A stretch of 30,445 nt of DNA from Pelethousia sp034928145 (GTDB taxonomy: Bacteria; Bacillota; Clostridia; Christensenellales; CAG-138), in assembly GCA_034928145.1 (NCBI GenBank), contig JAYFPE010000047.1:1-30445 (forward strand), in the 5' to 3' direction. Position 1 is the first letter of the stretch, and the number at the start of each line of letters is the position of its first letter. The position numbers and the translations under genes are program-made. The notes beneath the pieces were generated by a model. It made no database searches. It saw only the letters and a program-made list of their open reading frames with translations, and was not told the origin of the DNA. Positions 15,211 through 23,257 of the stretch are shown here, piece by piece.

Positions 15211-16068
15211 TTATTTTTTCTCCACCGGCATCCAGACCTCACACCGATAATCTTCGGCCTGCTGGTTCCCCTCGAAATATACTTCGATATCCGGCGCGTT
15301 TGCATACTCATAACCGGAATTCGGAAGCCATTCGCCGATAATGCGCCTTTGCAGGGCCTGGATGGCTGTGGGCATGGGGCCGACGCAGGTGAAAATGGCC
15401 CATGTGCAGGCGGGAACCGTATATTCCTCCAACCCCGCCGGCACAGCCATGTCGCTAGGCGCGGCAATGTAATAATCGAAATCCTTGCCGCTCATGCAGG
15501 TGCTTACGCCCAGTATACCTTTAGGTTCCTGATTCAGCAGGCCCAGAATCTGTGCAAAAGCGCCGCTTTGCACAGTCTTTGCCCAAAATGCCGGAACCTG
15601 CGCAAAGTTCTCTTCCACGCTCAGCGCATAGTGCTCTTTGACGCCGATGATTCTGAACGCGTCCCTCTTTTCGATACGATAGTTCATTTCAGCCTCTCCT
15701 TTAATGGTGATTTTGAAGCTGATGGGCAGGTAGGCTTTGAGGACTGCGCCGCTCTTTCGCGCTTCGGAAGGGGCGATCCCATGTACGCTCTGAAAAGCGC
15801 GGTTAAAAGCAGTGGGCGAATCATAGCCGTATTTTAGGGCAATGTCGATGATTCGCGCGTTCCCTTCCTGCAAATCCGCAGCCGCCCTTGTCATCTTCCT
15901 CCTTCGTATGTATTCCGAAAGCGGCGCCTCGGCCAAATAGGAAAACATACGTTGGAAATGAAACGGGGAGCAGCAGGCGATCTGCGCCACGCGCGCCAAG
16001 TCTATGTCATCCCCGAGGTTTTCTTCCAGATACGCTATCGCCGCATTGAGTCTGCCTAGCCATTCCAT
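15211..16068 (-). CDS. AraC-family regulator with GyrI-like effector domain
   Basis: This 285-residue protein has an N-terminal AraC/XylS DNA-binding domain with two helix-turn-helix motifs: LARVAQIACCSPFHFQRMF and IIDIALKYGYDSPTAFNRAF. A C-terminal GyrI-like small-molecule-binding domain begins near NYRIEKRDAFRIIGV and ends VEVWMPVEK-like (read CEVWMPVEKK). This order matches Rob/SoxS-like regulators with a Bacillus BltR-type effector domain. It probably controls its own or efflux genes in response to hydrophobic ligands. GGAGGAGGAG precedes the ATG at 16068; the frame to 16179 lacks a comparable start. No obvious target gene adjoins it. Confidence 0.92.
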   Translation of the reverse strand: MEWLGRLNAAIAYLEENLGDDIDLARVAQIACCSPFHFQRMFSYLAEAPLSEYIRRRKMTRAAADLQEGNARIIDIALKYGYDSPTAFNRAFQSVHGIAPSEARKSGAVLKAYLPISFKITIKGEAEMNYRIEKRDAFRIIGVKEHYALSVEENFAQVPAFWAKTVQSGAFAQILGLLNQEPKGILGVSTCMSGKDFDYYIAAPSDMAVPAGLEEYTVPACTWAIFTCVGPMPTAIQALQRRIIGEWLPNSGYEYANAPDIEVYFEGNQQAEDYRCEVWMPVEKK

Positions 16069-16109
16069 ACCATCATCTCCTCCTCCTATATTAAAGGGGC
16101 AAAGCCACA

Positions 16110-16146
16110 GCGTCCTCTCTTTTCCTGCACAGATAAGAGAGGACGC
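16110..16146. other. Inverted repeat upstream of the AraC gene
   Basis: GCGTCCTCTCTT (16110-16121) pairs perfectly with 16135-16146 around 13 bases. GTTTT follows on the plus strand only. It lies between the murC stop and the AraC start. It could terminate murC poorly, act as an operator or be a leader hairpin. Confidence 0.5.
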
Positions 16147-16179
16147 GTTTTCGTGTTTCCCGTTTTTTGCCGGCGGCAC

Positions 16180-17553
16180 TTAAAGGAGCTTTTTTGTCTG
16201 TTTATACACGTCGCCGCTGCCCAAGGTGATGACCATATCGCCGGGATTGGCGTGGGCCAGCAGGTAGGCGCGGATGGATTCGAAGGTGCCCAGGTAAACC
16301 GCGTTGCCGCCGCAGGCGTTGATGGCCTTCACCATATCGCGGGCGTGCACGGAACCGTCGTCGATCTCTCTGCCGGGGAAAATATCCGGCACCAGCACCT
16401 CGTCGGCAAAGTTGAAGCAGCTCACATTATGCAGGAATAAGGTTTTGGCCCGGGTGTAGCTATTGCATTGGAACACGCACCAGAGCTTGCGCTTGGTCAT
16501 GCGGCGCGCGCCCTCCAGGGTGACCTCGATTTCCGAGGGATGGTGGGCGTAATCGTGATAGACCCGAACGCCGCCCTTTTCACCGTAATATTCAAAGCGC
16601 CGCCGCGTGTTGCGGAATTTGGCCAGGGAAGCGGCAATATCCGCAAAGGGCGCGCCCAGGTGCAAAGCCACGGCCGCGGCGGCCATGGAATCGATGATCT
16701 GATACGTGCCCTGCACATGCAGGGTGATGCGGCCCAGGTTCTTGCCGCGGTAGGTGAGGTCATAGGAAGGGCAGCCGTCGCTGTCGTAGGTGACATCCTC
16801 CGGCACGTAATCAGCGCTGGCCATGCCGTAGCTGATCTTATTGCCCGGAAAATGATCATAAAGCTTGCGCACGCGGGGATCATCCGTGCAGGCGAAAAGA
16901 TAGCCGTCCTCGGGCAGGCGCTCTACGAATTGCTTGAAAGCGGCTTCAATGTTTTCGATGGTTTTGTAATAATCGAGGTGGTCGTTGTCGATGTTGTTGA
17001 CCACGGCGATGGTGGGCCGCAGGGTGAGGAAGCTGCCTACATATTCGCAGGCCTCGGTGATGAACAGGTCGTGCGAGCCGATGCGGGTGCCGCCCTGGAG
17101 GAATTCCGTATAGCCGCCAATATGCACGGTGGCATCCAGCGAGCCGTATTCGCTGATGAGGGCGAGCATGGAGGTGATGGTGGTTTTGCCATGGCAGCCG
17201 GCCACGCCTACAACTTCTTTATAGCCTTCGGAAAGCTGGCCCAGGGCCTGGCTGCGTTCCAGCTCGGGGATGCCCAGCTCTTTGGCGCGCACGCGCTCCG
17301 GGTTATCCGGCCTGATGGCTGCGGAATAGATCAGCAGATCCGCGCCCAAAACGTTTTCGGCGGCCTGGCCAATGGTCACGGGTATGCCCAGCTGGGCCAG
17401 CCGCTCGGTGAAGGGGGACGTCGTGCTGTCGCTGCCGCGCACGGTGTAGCCTCGGGCGGCCAGCACCTGGGCCAGACCGTTCATCGAGCAGCCGCCGATG
17501 CCGCTGAGGTGGATGATTTTATGGTCGGTGATATGGGGAATAGGGTCTGTCAT
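16180..17553 (-). CDS. murC: UDP-N-acetylmuramate-L-alanine ligase
   Basis: This 457-residue Mur ligase adds L-alanine to UDP-MurNAc in the cytoplasmic part of peptidoglycan synthesis. The N-terminal domain has HLSGIGGCSMNGLA (the UDP-binding loop, residues 15-28) and VRGSDS. The ATP P-loop GCHGKTT is at 119-125. HIGG, EACEY and NNIDNDHLDYY follow, and DYAHHPSEI is the ligase signature near residue 330. GGAGGTGAT sits before the ATG at 17553. It is separated from ispE by a short gap that has a GC-rich hairpin. MurC, not Mpl, is favoured by length and the GCHGK motif. Confidence 0.94.
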   Translation of the reverse strand: MTDPIPHITDHKIIHLSGIGGCSMNGLAQVLAARGYTVRGSDSTTSPFTERLAQLGIPVTIGQAAENVLGADLLIYSAAIRPDNPERVRAKELGIPELERSQALGQLSEGYKEVVGVAGCHGKTTITSMLALISEYGSLDATVHIGGYTEFLQGGTRIGSHDLFITEACEYVGSFLTLRPTIAVVNNIDNDHLDYYKTIENIEAAFKQFVERLPEDGYLFACTDDPRVRKLYDHFPGNKISYGMASADYVPEDVTYDSDGCPSYDLTYRGKNLGRITLHVQGTYQIIDSMAAAAVALHLGAPFADIAASLAKFRNTRRRFEYYGEKGGVRVYHDYAHHPSEIEVTLEGARRMTKRKLWCVFQCNSYTRAKTLFLHNVSCFNFADEVLVPDIFPGREIDDGSVHARDMVKAINACGGNAVYLGTFESIRAYLLAHANPGDMVITLGSGDVYKQTKKLL

Positions 17554-17587
17554 GGGATCACCTCCGATATGGGTTTTATAAAAGGAA

Positions 17588-17609
17588 GGGGAGCGCCCGG
17601 GCGCGCCCC
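17588..17609 (-). terminator. Possible GC-rich hairpin between ispE and murC
   Basis: GGGGCGCGCCC pairs with GGGCGCTCCCC with one two-base bulge, followed by a T-rich TTCCTTTTAT on the minus strand. It may end ispE transcription before murC. Confidence 0.4.
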
Positions 17610-17634
17610 GTTGGGTACCCTCTGGATAGAAATA

Positions 17635-18480
17635 TTATAACGCAAAAGCGCCTGTTCGGCAAACAGTATGGAAGGGAACGTCCACAAAGTTTGGAAGGGC
17701 TGCGCGTGCGGCTGATTCAGAGGGGAACAGGCCGGCCACGCAGGCCCCGCTACCACTCATAAAGGCGGCTAACGCCCCGGCTGCAAGCAACCGAGCCTTC
17801 AAATGGCCGATTTCAGGCAATAGGGCCGTGGCCGGGCCTTCGAGCGCGTTTTGCAGAAAGGGGGCAAGGCCCCCCGCCGGGCCGGAAAGGGCCGCCAGCG
17901 CGGCCTGCGTATCCGGGTGGGGAACAGGCAGTTGCAGTGAGCGAAACAGCGCCGGAGTGGATACGCCCTTGCGCCCCTTCAAAAGCACCAGGTGCAGCTG
18001 TGGCGCGGGCAGGGAGGTCAGCTTATCGCCGATGCCCTCCGCCAGGGCGCAGCCGCCCAGCAGGCAAAAGGGCACATCCGCGCCAATGGCGCGGGCCAAG
18101 GATAAAAGGACTTCATCTTCTATGCCGCCATAGAGCCTTTGCAGGCCGCGCAAAACGGCAGCCGCATCCGCACTGCCGCCGCCTAGGCCAGCCTGGCCGG
18201 GGATGCGCTTGTTAATGTGTATGCGGCAGGCCCGCCCGGTTTGCGCGAAAAATGCGCGGGCCGCCAGGTAGGCGGTATTCTTCTCAAGCCGTGGCGCGGG
18301 CATGCTGCCCTCCCAGGTCAGGGAGATTTCTCCGGCCGGGGCAAGGCCGATCTCGTCGTATAGATCGACGCTGGCCATGATGGAACGGAGCTCGTGGTAG
18401 CCATCGGCCCTGCGGCCCAGCACATCCAGCGTTAGGTTAAGCTTGGCCGGGGCAAAAAGGTGTAAAACATCAGTATGCAT
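17635..18480 (-). CDS. ispE: 4-diphosphocytidyl-2-C-methyl-D-erythritol kinase
   Basis: This 281-residue GHMP kinase catalyses the ATP-dependent step of the MEP isoprenoid pathway. APAKLNLTLDVLGRRADGYHEL at the N-terminus is the IspE substrate region. PGQAGLGGGSADAAAVLRGL (about residues 98-117) is the GHMP phosphate loop, and the C-terminal MSGSGACVAGLF completes the site. No ribosome binding site precedes the ATG. The predicted transcription start falls on its A, so the mRNA may be leaderless. It is divergent from spoIIR, 73 bp away. Confidence 0.95.
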   Translation of the reverse strand: MHTDVLHLFAPAKLNLTLDVLGRRADGYHELRSIMASVDLYDEIGLAPAGEISLTWEGSMPAPRLEKNTAYLAARAFFAQTGRACRIHINKRIPGQAGLGGGSADAAAVLRGLQRLYGGIEDEVLLSLARAIGADVPFCLLGGCALAEGIGDKLTSLPAPQLHLVLLKGRKGVSTPALFRSLQLPVPHPDTQAALAALSGPAGGLAPFLQNALEGPATALLPEIGHLKARLLAAGALAAFMSGSGACVAGLFPSESAARAALPNFVDVPFHTVCRTGAFAL

Positions 18481-18486
18481 AGCATC

Positions 18487-18514
18487 ATTGTATCATAATC
18501 GCGCCACTGGGCAA
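18487..18514 (-). promoter_or_regulatory. Promoter of ispE (predicts leaderless mRNA)
   Basis: TTGCCC (18514-18509), 16 bases, TACAAT (18492-18487) on the minus strand. Seven bases downstream of the -10 is the A of the ispE ATG. Confidence 0.65.
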
Positions 18515-18518
18515 GAAT
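18490..18518 (+). promoter_or_regulatory. Sigma-F-like promoter of spoIIR
   Basis: GTATC (18490-18494), 15 bases, then GGCAAGAAT (18510-18518). This fits the GYATA...GGNNANANT pattern of sigma-F promoters, and spoIIR is a known sigma-F gene in Bacillus. It overlaps the oppositely directed ispE promoter. Confidence 0.55.
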
Positions 18519-18553
18519 CCTCTATAAAAAAGGTCTATGAAGTGAGGTAATTT

Positions 18554-19102
18554 ATGCGATACAGAGCGGTTTTATGGCTGGCACTAGCCCTGCTGCTGGG
18601 CGGCGCGGTTGCCTTTGCGGCGAATGCGCAAACGGGACAAGCGGATATCCTGCGCCTGCACGTGATCGCCAACAGCGATTCGGTGGAGGATCAGGCCGCC
18701 AAGCTGCGCGTGCGGGACGCGATTTTAGAATACGAGGCGGATCGGCCCGATTCGCTAAGCGCGCAGGCCGCGCGGCAGGCCATTTTGGCGGATGGACCGG
18801 GCCTGTTGGCCGTGGTGGAGCAAAGCCTTCGGGAGAGCGGCATGGGTTACGGCGCGCGGCTGGCTTTGGGGCGCTATGATTTCCCGGCGCGGGACTATGG
18901 CGGCGCGTTGTACCCGGCTGGGGAATACGCGGCGCTGCGGGTTGTACTTGGGAAAGGCGCTGGGCAAAATTGGTGGTGCGTATTGTTTCCGCCGCTGTGC
19001 ATATTGGAGCTGCCGGATGGGGAAATTGAGGATGAGGAAATGCAAAGCCTGATACTCAAACTTTGGAAGGAAGGGAAGAACAAGGATGATTCGGATGGAT
19101 AA
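18554..19102 (+). CDS. spoIIR: Stage II sporulation protein R
   Basis: This 182-residue protein begins with a signal or membrane segment (VLWLALALLLGGAVAFAANA). It carries the SpoIIR core LRLHVIANSDSVEDQAAKLRVRDAIL and the C-terminal GQNWWCVLFPPLC. In Bacillus SpoIIR is made in the forespore, is exported to the intermembrane space and triggers SpoIIGA processing of pro-sigma-E. Its presence shows an endospore-forming lineage. The final 17 bases overlap sleB, so the genes are translationally coupled. Confidence 0.95.
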   Translation: MRYRAVLWLALALLLGGAVAFAANAQTGQADILRLHVIANSDSVEDQAAKLRVRDAILEYEADRPDSLSAQAARQAILADGPGLLAVVEQSLRESGMGYGARLALGRYDFPARDYGGALYPAGEYAALRVVLGKGAGQNWWCVLFPPLCILELPDGEIEDEEMQSLILKLWKEGKNKDDSDG

Positions 19103-19784
19103 GCGGCGGGCGCTGGCCCTGCTCGTGATCCTGTTATGTCTGCTGGGCCTGTTGATCCCCATCACGGCCGAGGCGGCCTCGCTGAAGGTGGGCAGCCAGG
19201 GTGAGCAGGTGAAAACGCTGCAAACCAAGCTCAAACGCTGGGGCTATTACAGCGGCAGCATAGATGGCATATTCGGCAGCGGCACCAAGGCGGCCGTGGT
19301 CTATTTTCAAAAGGCCAATGGGCTGACTGCGGATGGGGTCGTAGGCCCGGCCACAGCCAAGGCCCTGGGCATGAGCACGGGTGGGAGTTCCGGCGGCGGC
19401 GGTTCCTCAGGCGGCGGCGGTGGCAGCAGTAACAACAACGACCTGTATCTATTGGCGCGGCTAGTCTATGGCGAGGCCCGGGGTGAACCCTATAAGGGCC
19501 AGGTGGCGGTGGCTGCCGTGGTACTCAACCGGATCAAGAGCAGTTCCTTCCCCAACAGCATGAGCGGTGTGATTTACCAAAGCGGCGCCTTTTCCGTGGT
19601 GGCGGATGGGCAGATCAACCTTTCCCCCAACGAAACGGCCATCAAAGCCGCGCGGGACGCCATGAACGGCTGGGACCCGACAGGCGGCTGCCTCTATTAT
19701 TACAACCCCGCCAAGACGACCAACAAATGGATGCTTTCCAAGCCGATTCTTCTGAATATCGGCAAGCACGCGTTTTTCAAGTGA
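19086..19784 (+). CDS. sleB: Spore cortex-lytic enzyme SleB
   Basis: This 232-residue protein has a signal peptide ending near ITAEAAS. A peptidoglycan-binding domain (LKVGSQGEQVKTLQTKL.. to DGVVGPATAKAL) spans about residues 33-95. A Gly/Ser-rich linker follows, then the Hydrolase_2 catalytic domain from LARLVYGEARGEPYKGQ onward, with the catalytic Glu in YGEARGE. SleB is a lytic transglycosylase acting on muramic-lactam cortex during germination. It lies directly before ypeB, its usual partner for stability and localisation. An ATG at 19095 is an alternative start. Confidence 0.95.
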   Translation: MIRMDKRRALALLVILLCLLGLLIPITAEAASLKVGSQGEQVKTLQTKLKRWGYYSGSIDGIFGSGTKAAVVYFQKANGLTADGVVGPATAKALGMSTGGSSGGGGSSGGGGGSSNNNDLYLLARLVYGEARGEPYKGQVAVAAVVLNRIKSSSFPNSMSGVIYQSGAFSVVADGQINLSPNETAIKAARDAMNGWDPTGGCLYYYNPAKTTNKWMLSKPILLNIGKHAFFK

Positions 19785-19792
19785 GGTAGGTT

Positions 19793-21187
19793 ATGAGTGA
19801 AAGAGCCAGGAATATCATCGAGCGCTATGTAATCCCCGCCGTTTTGGCCGCCGCCCTGATCGCGGTGGCCTGGTGGGGCACGCAGCAAAAGGCCAGCGCT
19901 GCCAATTATAAGAACACTGCGGAATCCATGTACCGCCGGGCTTATGGCGAGCTGAGCGATAACCTTTACGACATGGAGAGCACCCTGGCCAAGCTTTTGG
20001 CCGTCAACTCCCACGGCCAGCGCATCCTGCTGCTGGATGAGGTGTGGCGCCTTTCGGGAAGCGCGGTGAGTTGCATGTCGCAGATCCCCCTCTCCCATGT
20101 GGATACGGAGGAGCTGAACCGTTTCGTGGTGCGGGTGGGGGATTACGCCCATTCGCTAACAAAGAAGGCCATCCGGGGCGAGGATGTTTCCGAAGAGGAT
20201 GCGACCACCCTATCGGAGCTTAGAGATACCTGCCGGACGCTGGCGGAGCAGACCGCACAACGCCTGCAGAGCGGCAACATCCCCTTGGAGGCCATGACGG
20301 CGGATGGGTATTTCACAGCGGCTGAAGAACAGACCGGGGCCGCGGGACAGGAACAGGCCGGGGAACAGGCGGGAGCCGGGGGCGAGGAGCAGGACGGCCA
20401 GAAGAACGAGGGCATTGCGGAATTCCCCACCCTTATCTATGACGGGCCCTTCTCAGAGAGCGCTGAAAAGCTCCAGCCCAGGGGCCTAAGCGGCGAGGAA
20501 GTGAGCGAGGAACAAGCCAAACAGGTGGCGGAAGCCGTCGCCGGCACGGGCCTTAACCCTACGGGCCTCGTGGAGGGCAGCATCCCCGCCTATGGCTTTA
20601 GCTATACGGATGAAAACGGCGGCTGGGTGGAGGCCGAGGTCACCAAGCAGGGCGGCAAGCTGCTTTGGTATATGCGGCCGGCCAGCGGCAACGCCGAGGG
20701 CAGGCCCGAGCAGAGCGAAGCCGAGCGATACCGCGATACGGCCATCAAAAAGCTGGAGGAGCTTGGTTACGCGGGCATGAAGGCTACCTACGCCCAGTAT
20801 TACGGCGGAGCGGCCCTCATCAATTGCGCGGCCACCCAGGGCAACATCATCCTCTACAGCGATTTGGTGAAGGTTTGGGTGGATCGGGAAACCTTGGAGG
20901 TCATCGGCCTGGATGCGCGCAACTACCTTTTCAGCCACGTGGAGCGCCAGCTTACCGAGCCTAGCCTGCCCCTGGAGGAGGCGGAGGCCAAGATTTCCCC
21001 CAAGCTGGAGATCGGCAGCCGCGAGCTGGCCCTGATCCCCATCACGCCGGAAACCGAGAAGCTCTGCTATGAATTCAAGTGTACGCTGGGAGATGACAGC
21101 TACATCCTATACATCAACGCCGAGGATGGCAGTGAGGAACAGGTGTTCCGCATCATCGACAGCGAGGACGGCACGCTGGTTATATAA
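19793..21187 (+). CDS. ypeB: Germination protein YpeB
   Basis: This 464-residue protein has an N-terminal membrane anchor (VIPAVLAAALIAVAWWG) and a helical domain. A long acidic Gly/Glu/Gln-rich linker spans about residues 180-205, and PepSY-like repeats fill the C-terminal half. Order and length match YpeB, which stabilises SleB in the spore. It begins 8 bases after sleB, and a terminator follows. The linker is longer and more repetitive than I would expect. Confidence 0.92.
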   Translation: MSERARNIIERYVIPAVLAAALIAVAWWGTQQKASAANYKNTAESMYRRAYGELSDNLYDMESTLAKLLAVNSHGQRILLLDEVWRLSGSAVSCMSQIPLSHVDTEELNRFVVRVGDYAHSLTKKAIRGEDVSEEDATTLSELRDTCRTLAEQTAQRLQSGNIPLEAMTADGYFTAAEEQTGAAGQEQAGEQAGAGGEEQDGQKNEGIAEFPTLIYDGPFSESAEKLQPRGLSGEEVSEEQAKQVAEAVAGTGLNPTGLVEGSIPAYGFSYTDENGGWVEAEVTKQGGKLLWYMRPASGNAEGRPEQSEAERYRDTAIKKLEELGYAGMKATYAQYYGGAALINCAATQGNIILYSDLVKVWVDRETLEVIGLDARNYLFSHVERQLTEPSLPLEEAEAKISPKLEIGSRELALIPITPETEKLCYEFKCTLGDDSYILYINAEDGSEEQVFRIIDSEDGTLVI

Positions 21188-21203
21188 AATCCCTTCGGCA
21201 AAA

Positions 21204-21240
21204 GCGGGGGCGGCGAAACTGAAACGCCGGCCCCGCGTTT
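21204..21240 (+). terminator. Terminator of spoIIR-sleB-ypeB
   Basis: GCGGGGGCGGCG pairs with CGCCGGCCCCGC (one mismatch) around nine bases, followed by GTTTATAATTT. Confidence 0.75.
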
Positions 21241-21303
21241 ATAATTTGCACCGCGAGAGCGGGCGGTACGCCGAAAAACTCCATCTTTTGACAAGTATGC
21301 GCC

Positions 21304-21332
21304 TTGACAAGAGGCCACAAAAGCCGTAATCT
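21304..21332 (+). promoter_or_regulatory. Promoter of the ArgS-like orphan gene
   Basis: TTGACA (21304-21309), 17 bases, TAATCT (21327-21332). A second TTGACAAG lies 17 bases upstream, at 21287. Confidence 0.7.
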
Positions 21333-21368
21333 AAAAGGTACAAATATTTTTCGAATGGGGGCCTTTGC

Positions 21369-21974
21369 ATGATCAACCCCCATCAAATGGTGCGTCAGGC
21401 CCTATGCGCATGGCTCGAACCAGCCGCCTCTCTAACGGAGGAGGATATCTGCACAGACGCCCGGGACTGCCAGGCCTCCGTGCCTTTGGCGTGGCGTGCG
21501 CAACTGCCGGCCGAAGAAGCGCTGGCACGGGCCTTCGACGGGCCGCCTGCGCGGCTTCTGGGTGCGCCGCTGGTCGAAAAGGCCTATCTATCCGGCGGCT
21601 ATGCCTGCTTTTTGCTTACGGGGGAGGCATATGCGGCTATGCTTACGCATATAATAGCCAGCGCGCCCCAGCCCAACCTGCCGGATCCTGGGCGCGGCGA
21701 GGTAGATTACGCCATCGCGCGCATGTTGATGCTCTCCCGTAAGGGCGGCGTTGGCTGCCCTGCGGATGCGCGGGCGCGGCAGGCACTTTGGTTGGTCATG
21801 GGCATCATAGATGCGCGCGGCCCCCGCCGCGACGCCCGAAAAAAACGGGCCGCCAGGGCGCTCACCGGCCTGATGCGGGAGCGGCCGGTAAAAGAACGAA
21901 TAGCGCTTGCCGCATCGATGGGGCAAGCCGCGGCCTGCGCGGCCCGGTTGCTCGCTTATGGGGCTACATACTGA
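21369..21974 (+). CDS. Unknown protein, faintly similar to arginyl-tRNA synthetase end domains
   Basis: I do not firmly recognise this 201-residue protein. The first 95 residues end PLVEKAYLSGGYACFLLTGEAYAAML, which resembles the end of the ArgS N-terminal additional domain. VDYAIARMLMLSRKGG and the following helical, Arg/Ala-rich region recall a DALR-type anticodon-binding bundle. The Rossmann catalytic core, with HIGH and KMSKS, is absent, so it cannot aminoacylate. It could be a tRNA-binding orphan or an unrelated helical protein. It has a clean promoter and is followed 18 bases later by the MBL hydrolase. Confidence 0.6.
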   Translation: MINPHQMVRQALCAWLEPAASLTEEDICTDARDCQASVPLAWRAQLPAEEALARAFDGPPARLLGAPLVEKAYLSGGYACFLLTGEAYAAMLTHIIASAPQPNLPDPGRGEVDYAIARMLMLSRKGGVGCPADARARQALWLVMGIIDARGPRRDARKKRAARALTGLMRERPVKERIALAASMGQAAACAARLLAYGATY

Positions 21975-21992
21975 CTTTAGGAGGAAATCGAT

Positions 21993-22655
21993 ATGGATAT
22001 TAGATGGCTTGGGCACTCCTGCTTTTTGCTCACCGGCTTGGATGAAACACGCATCCTGATGGATCCTTGCGACCCCGCTACCGGCTACGAGATCCAACCC
22101 GTAGAGGTGGATGCCGTGACCAGCAGCCACGACCACCACGACCATAACTACCTGCGCCTGGCGCTGGGCGAGCACGTGCGGCGCATCACGGAGCCGGGCA
22201 CATTTTCCGTGAAGGGCGCCACGATCACCGGGTTCCCCACCTGGCATGATAACCGGGGCGGCGCGCTTCGCGGCGGCAACATCATGTATATGGTTGAAAT
22301 GGATGGCCTGCGCCTGTTGCATGCGGGGGATCTGGGCCATATCCCGGATGAACAGACGCGATCGGCCTTGGGCCGGGTGGATATCCTGATGATCCCCATA
22401 GGCGGCACCTATACGCTCGATCACGTGGGCGCGCTGGAGCTATGCGACCTGCTGCATCCTGCCGTGGTGGTGCCTATGCATTATAAGACGAAGGATCTCA
22501 ACATGCCCATCGGCGAGCTTTTGCCCTTCCTCGACCGGGCGAACAAGAACTGGCGCGTGCACCGTATGCGCCAGAGCGACGCCGTCATCACCCCGGAGAG
22601 CTTGGGCAGGGATCGTATCATCGTGCTCACCTACGAGGGTAAGCGCATCGATTAA
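21993..22655 (+). CDS. MBL-fold metal-dependent hydrolase (UlaG/YtkL-like)
   Basis: This 220-residue metallo-beta-lactamase-fold protein has WLGHSCFLL at the N-terminus and the metal motif SHDHHDHNY (residues 49-57). A further histidine is in TWHDNRGG, HAGDLGH carries the bridging aspartate, and VVPMHYKT holds the last metal ligand. The pattern matches the UPF0173/UlaG-like branch with two metals. The substrate is unknown. AGGAGGAAA serves as the ribosome binding site. Confidence 0.9.
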   Translation: MDIRWLGHSCFLLTGLDETRILMDPCDPATGYEIQPVEVDAVTSSHDHHDHNYLRLALGEHVRRITEPGTFSVKGATITGFPTWHDNRGGALRGGNIMYMVEMDGLRLLHAGDLGHIPDEQTRSALGRVDILMIPIGGTYTLDHVGALELCDLLHPAVVVPMHYKTKDLNMPIGELLPFLDRANKNWRVHRMRQSDAVITPESLGRDRIIVLTYEGKRID

Positions 22656-22680
22656 AACCCAAAAAGATGCAAGCATAATA

Positions 22681-22710
22681 AAAGCGGCCGGGCAAATGCC
22701 CGGCCGCTTT
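22681..22710. terminator. Bidirectional terminator
   Basis: AAAGCGGCCGGGC pairs perfectly with GCCCGGCCGCTTT around AAAT. It lies between the convergent MBL gene and the small conserved gene at 22728. Confidence 0.85.
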
Positions 22711-22727
22711 AAAACGCTGTGCGCCGA

Positions 22728-22961
22728 TCAATCGGGGATGAGGAACTCGGCAAGGATGGCATAATCCAACGGATCGCTCAGGCCCAATTCGAAGCCCTCA
22801 ATCTTTTGATCCTGGAACATCTGGGTAAGGGCGATGTATTGGCAAAGGGCGGACTTGAGATTGAGGCGGTCGCCCTCGCTGGTGAGCAGTTCCACGCGGC
22901 CCTTGCACTCGCTCACCGCGGCGAAAAAGCGGGTGGGTTGGGCGATGTTCTTAATGCGCAT
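22728..22961 (-). CDS. Small conserved protein, possibly HPr-fold
   Basis: This 77-residue protein reads MRIKNIAQPTRFFAAV, then GRVELLTSEGDRLNLKSALCQYIALT. The strand-helix pattern, with a central SxLCQ helix start, is like small HPr-related proteins seen in Clostridia. The HPr phospho-histidine and regulatory serine motifs are not evident, so a phosphotransfer role is doubtful. TAGGAGGT lies 7 bases ahead of the ATG at 22961; the longer open frame to 23030 has no good start. It is divergent from clpB. Confidence 0.75.
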   Translation of the reverse strand: MRIKNIAQPTRFFAAVSECKGRVELLTSEGDRLNLKSALCQYIALTQMFQDQKIEGFELGLSDPLDYAILAEFLIPD

Positions 22962-23061
22962 AAACTGACCTCCTATACCTTGCTGAAATACGATCCCTTT
23001 TATTATGCGATACTTCGCTGGCTTTTGCAAGTAGGTTTCACAATTCTTTCAAATTGTTATG

Positions 23062-23090
23062 TTGCTGCCGTCATGCTATTGGTGTATTAT
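23062..23090 (+). promoter_or_regulatory. clpB promoter
   Basis: TTGCTG (23062-23067), 17 bases, TATTAT (23085-23090). The last base touches the CIRCE operator, so bound HrcA would block the start site. Confidence 0.85.
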
Positions 23091-23116
23091 TAGCACTCGA
23101 AGGGGATGAGTGCTAG
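23090..23116 (+). promoter_or_regulatory. CIRCE operator (HrcA binding site)
   Basis: TTAGCACTC, nine bases, GAGTGCTAG. This is the consensus CIRCE with one changed base at the end. It places clpB under HrcA heat-shock repression. No hrcA is in the window. Confidence 0.95.
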
Positions 23117-23174
23117 TCCTGCGCGAATAGCGGGAGCGGGCCCGGCCTTCCCGGTTTTCTTGGGCGCCGGCGGT

Positions 23175-23204
23175 TTATTGTGTTGGCCGCAGCGCCAATA
23201 TAAT
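23175..23204 (+). promoter_or_regulatory. Possible second clpB promoter
   Basis: TATAAT at 23199-23204 has TTATTG 18 bases upstream. It would start transcription past the CIRCE, giving HrcA-independent expression. The -35 is weak. Confidence 0.35.
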
Positions 23205-23257
23205 AGCGAGCGTATGCTTGTGAACAACCAAACATTACCTGCGAGGGGGGTAGTTTT

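Noticed and set aside
16468..17640. 390-codon open frame on the plus strand opposite murC
   Set aside because: murC is unmistakable on the other strand; the frame is a GC-rich antisense shadow with no family features.
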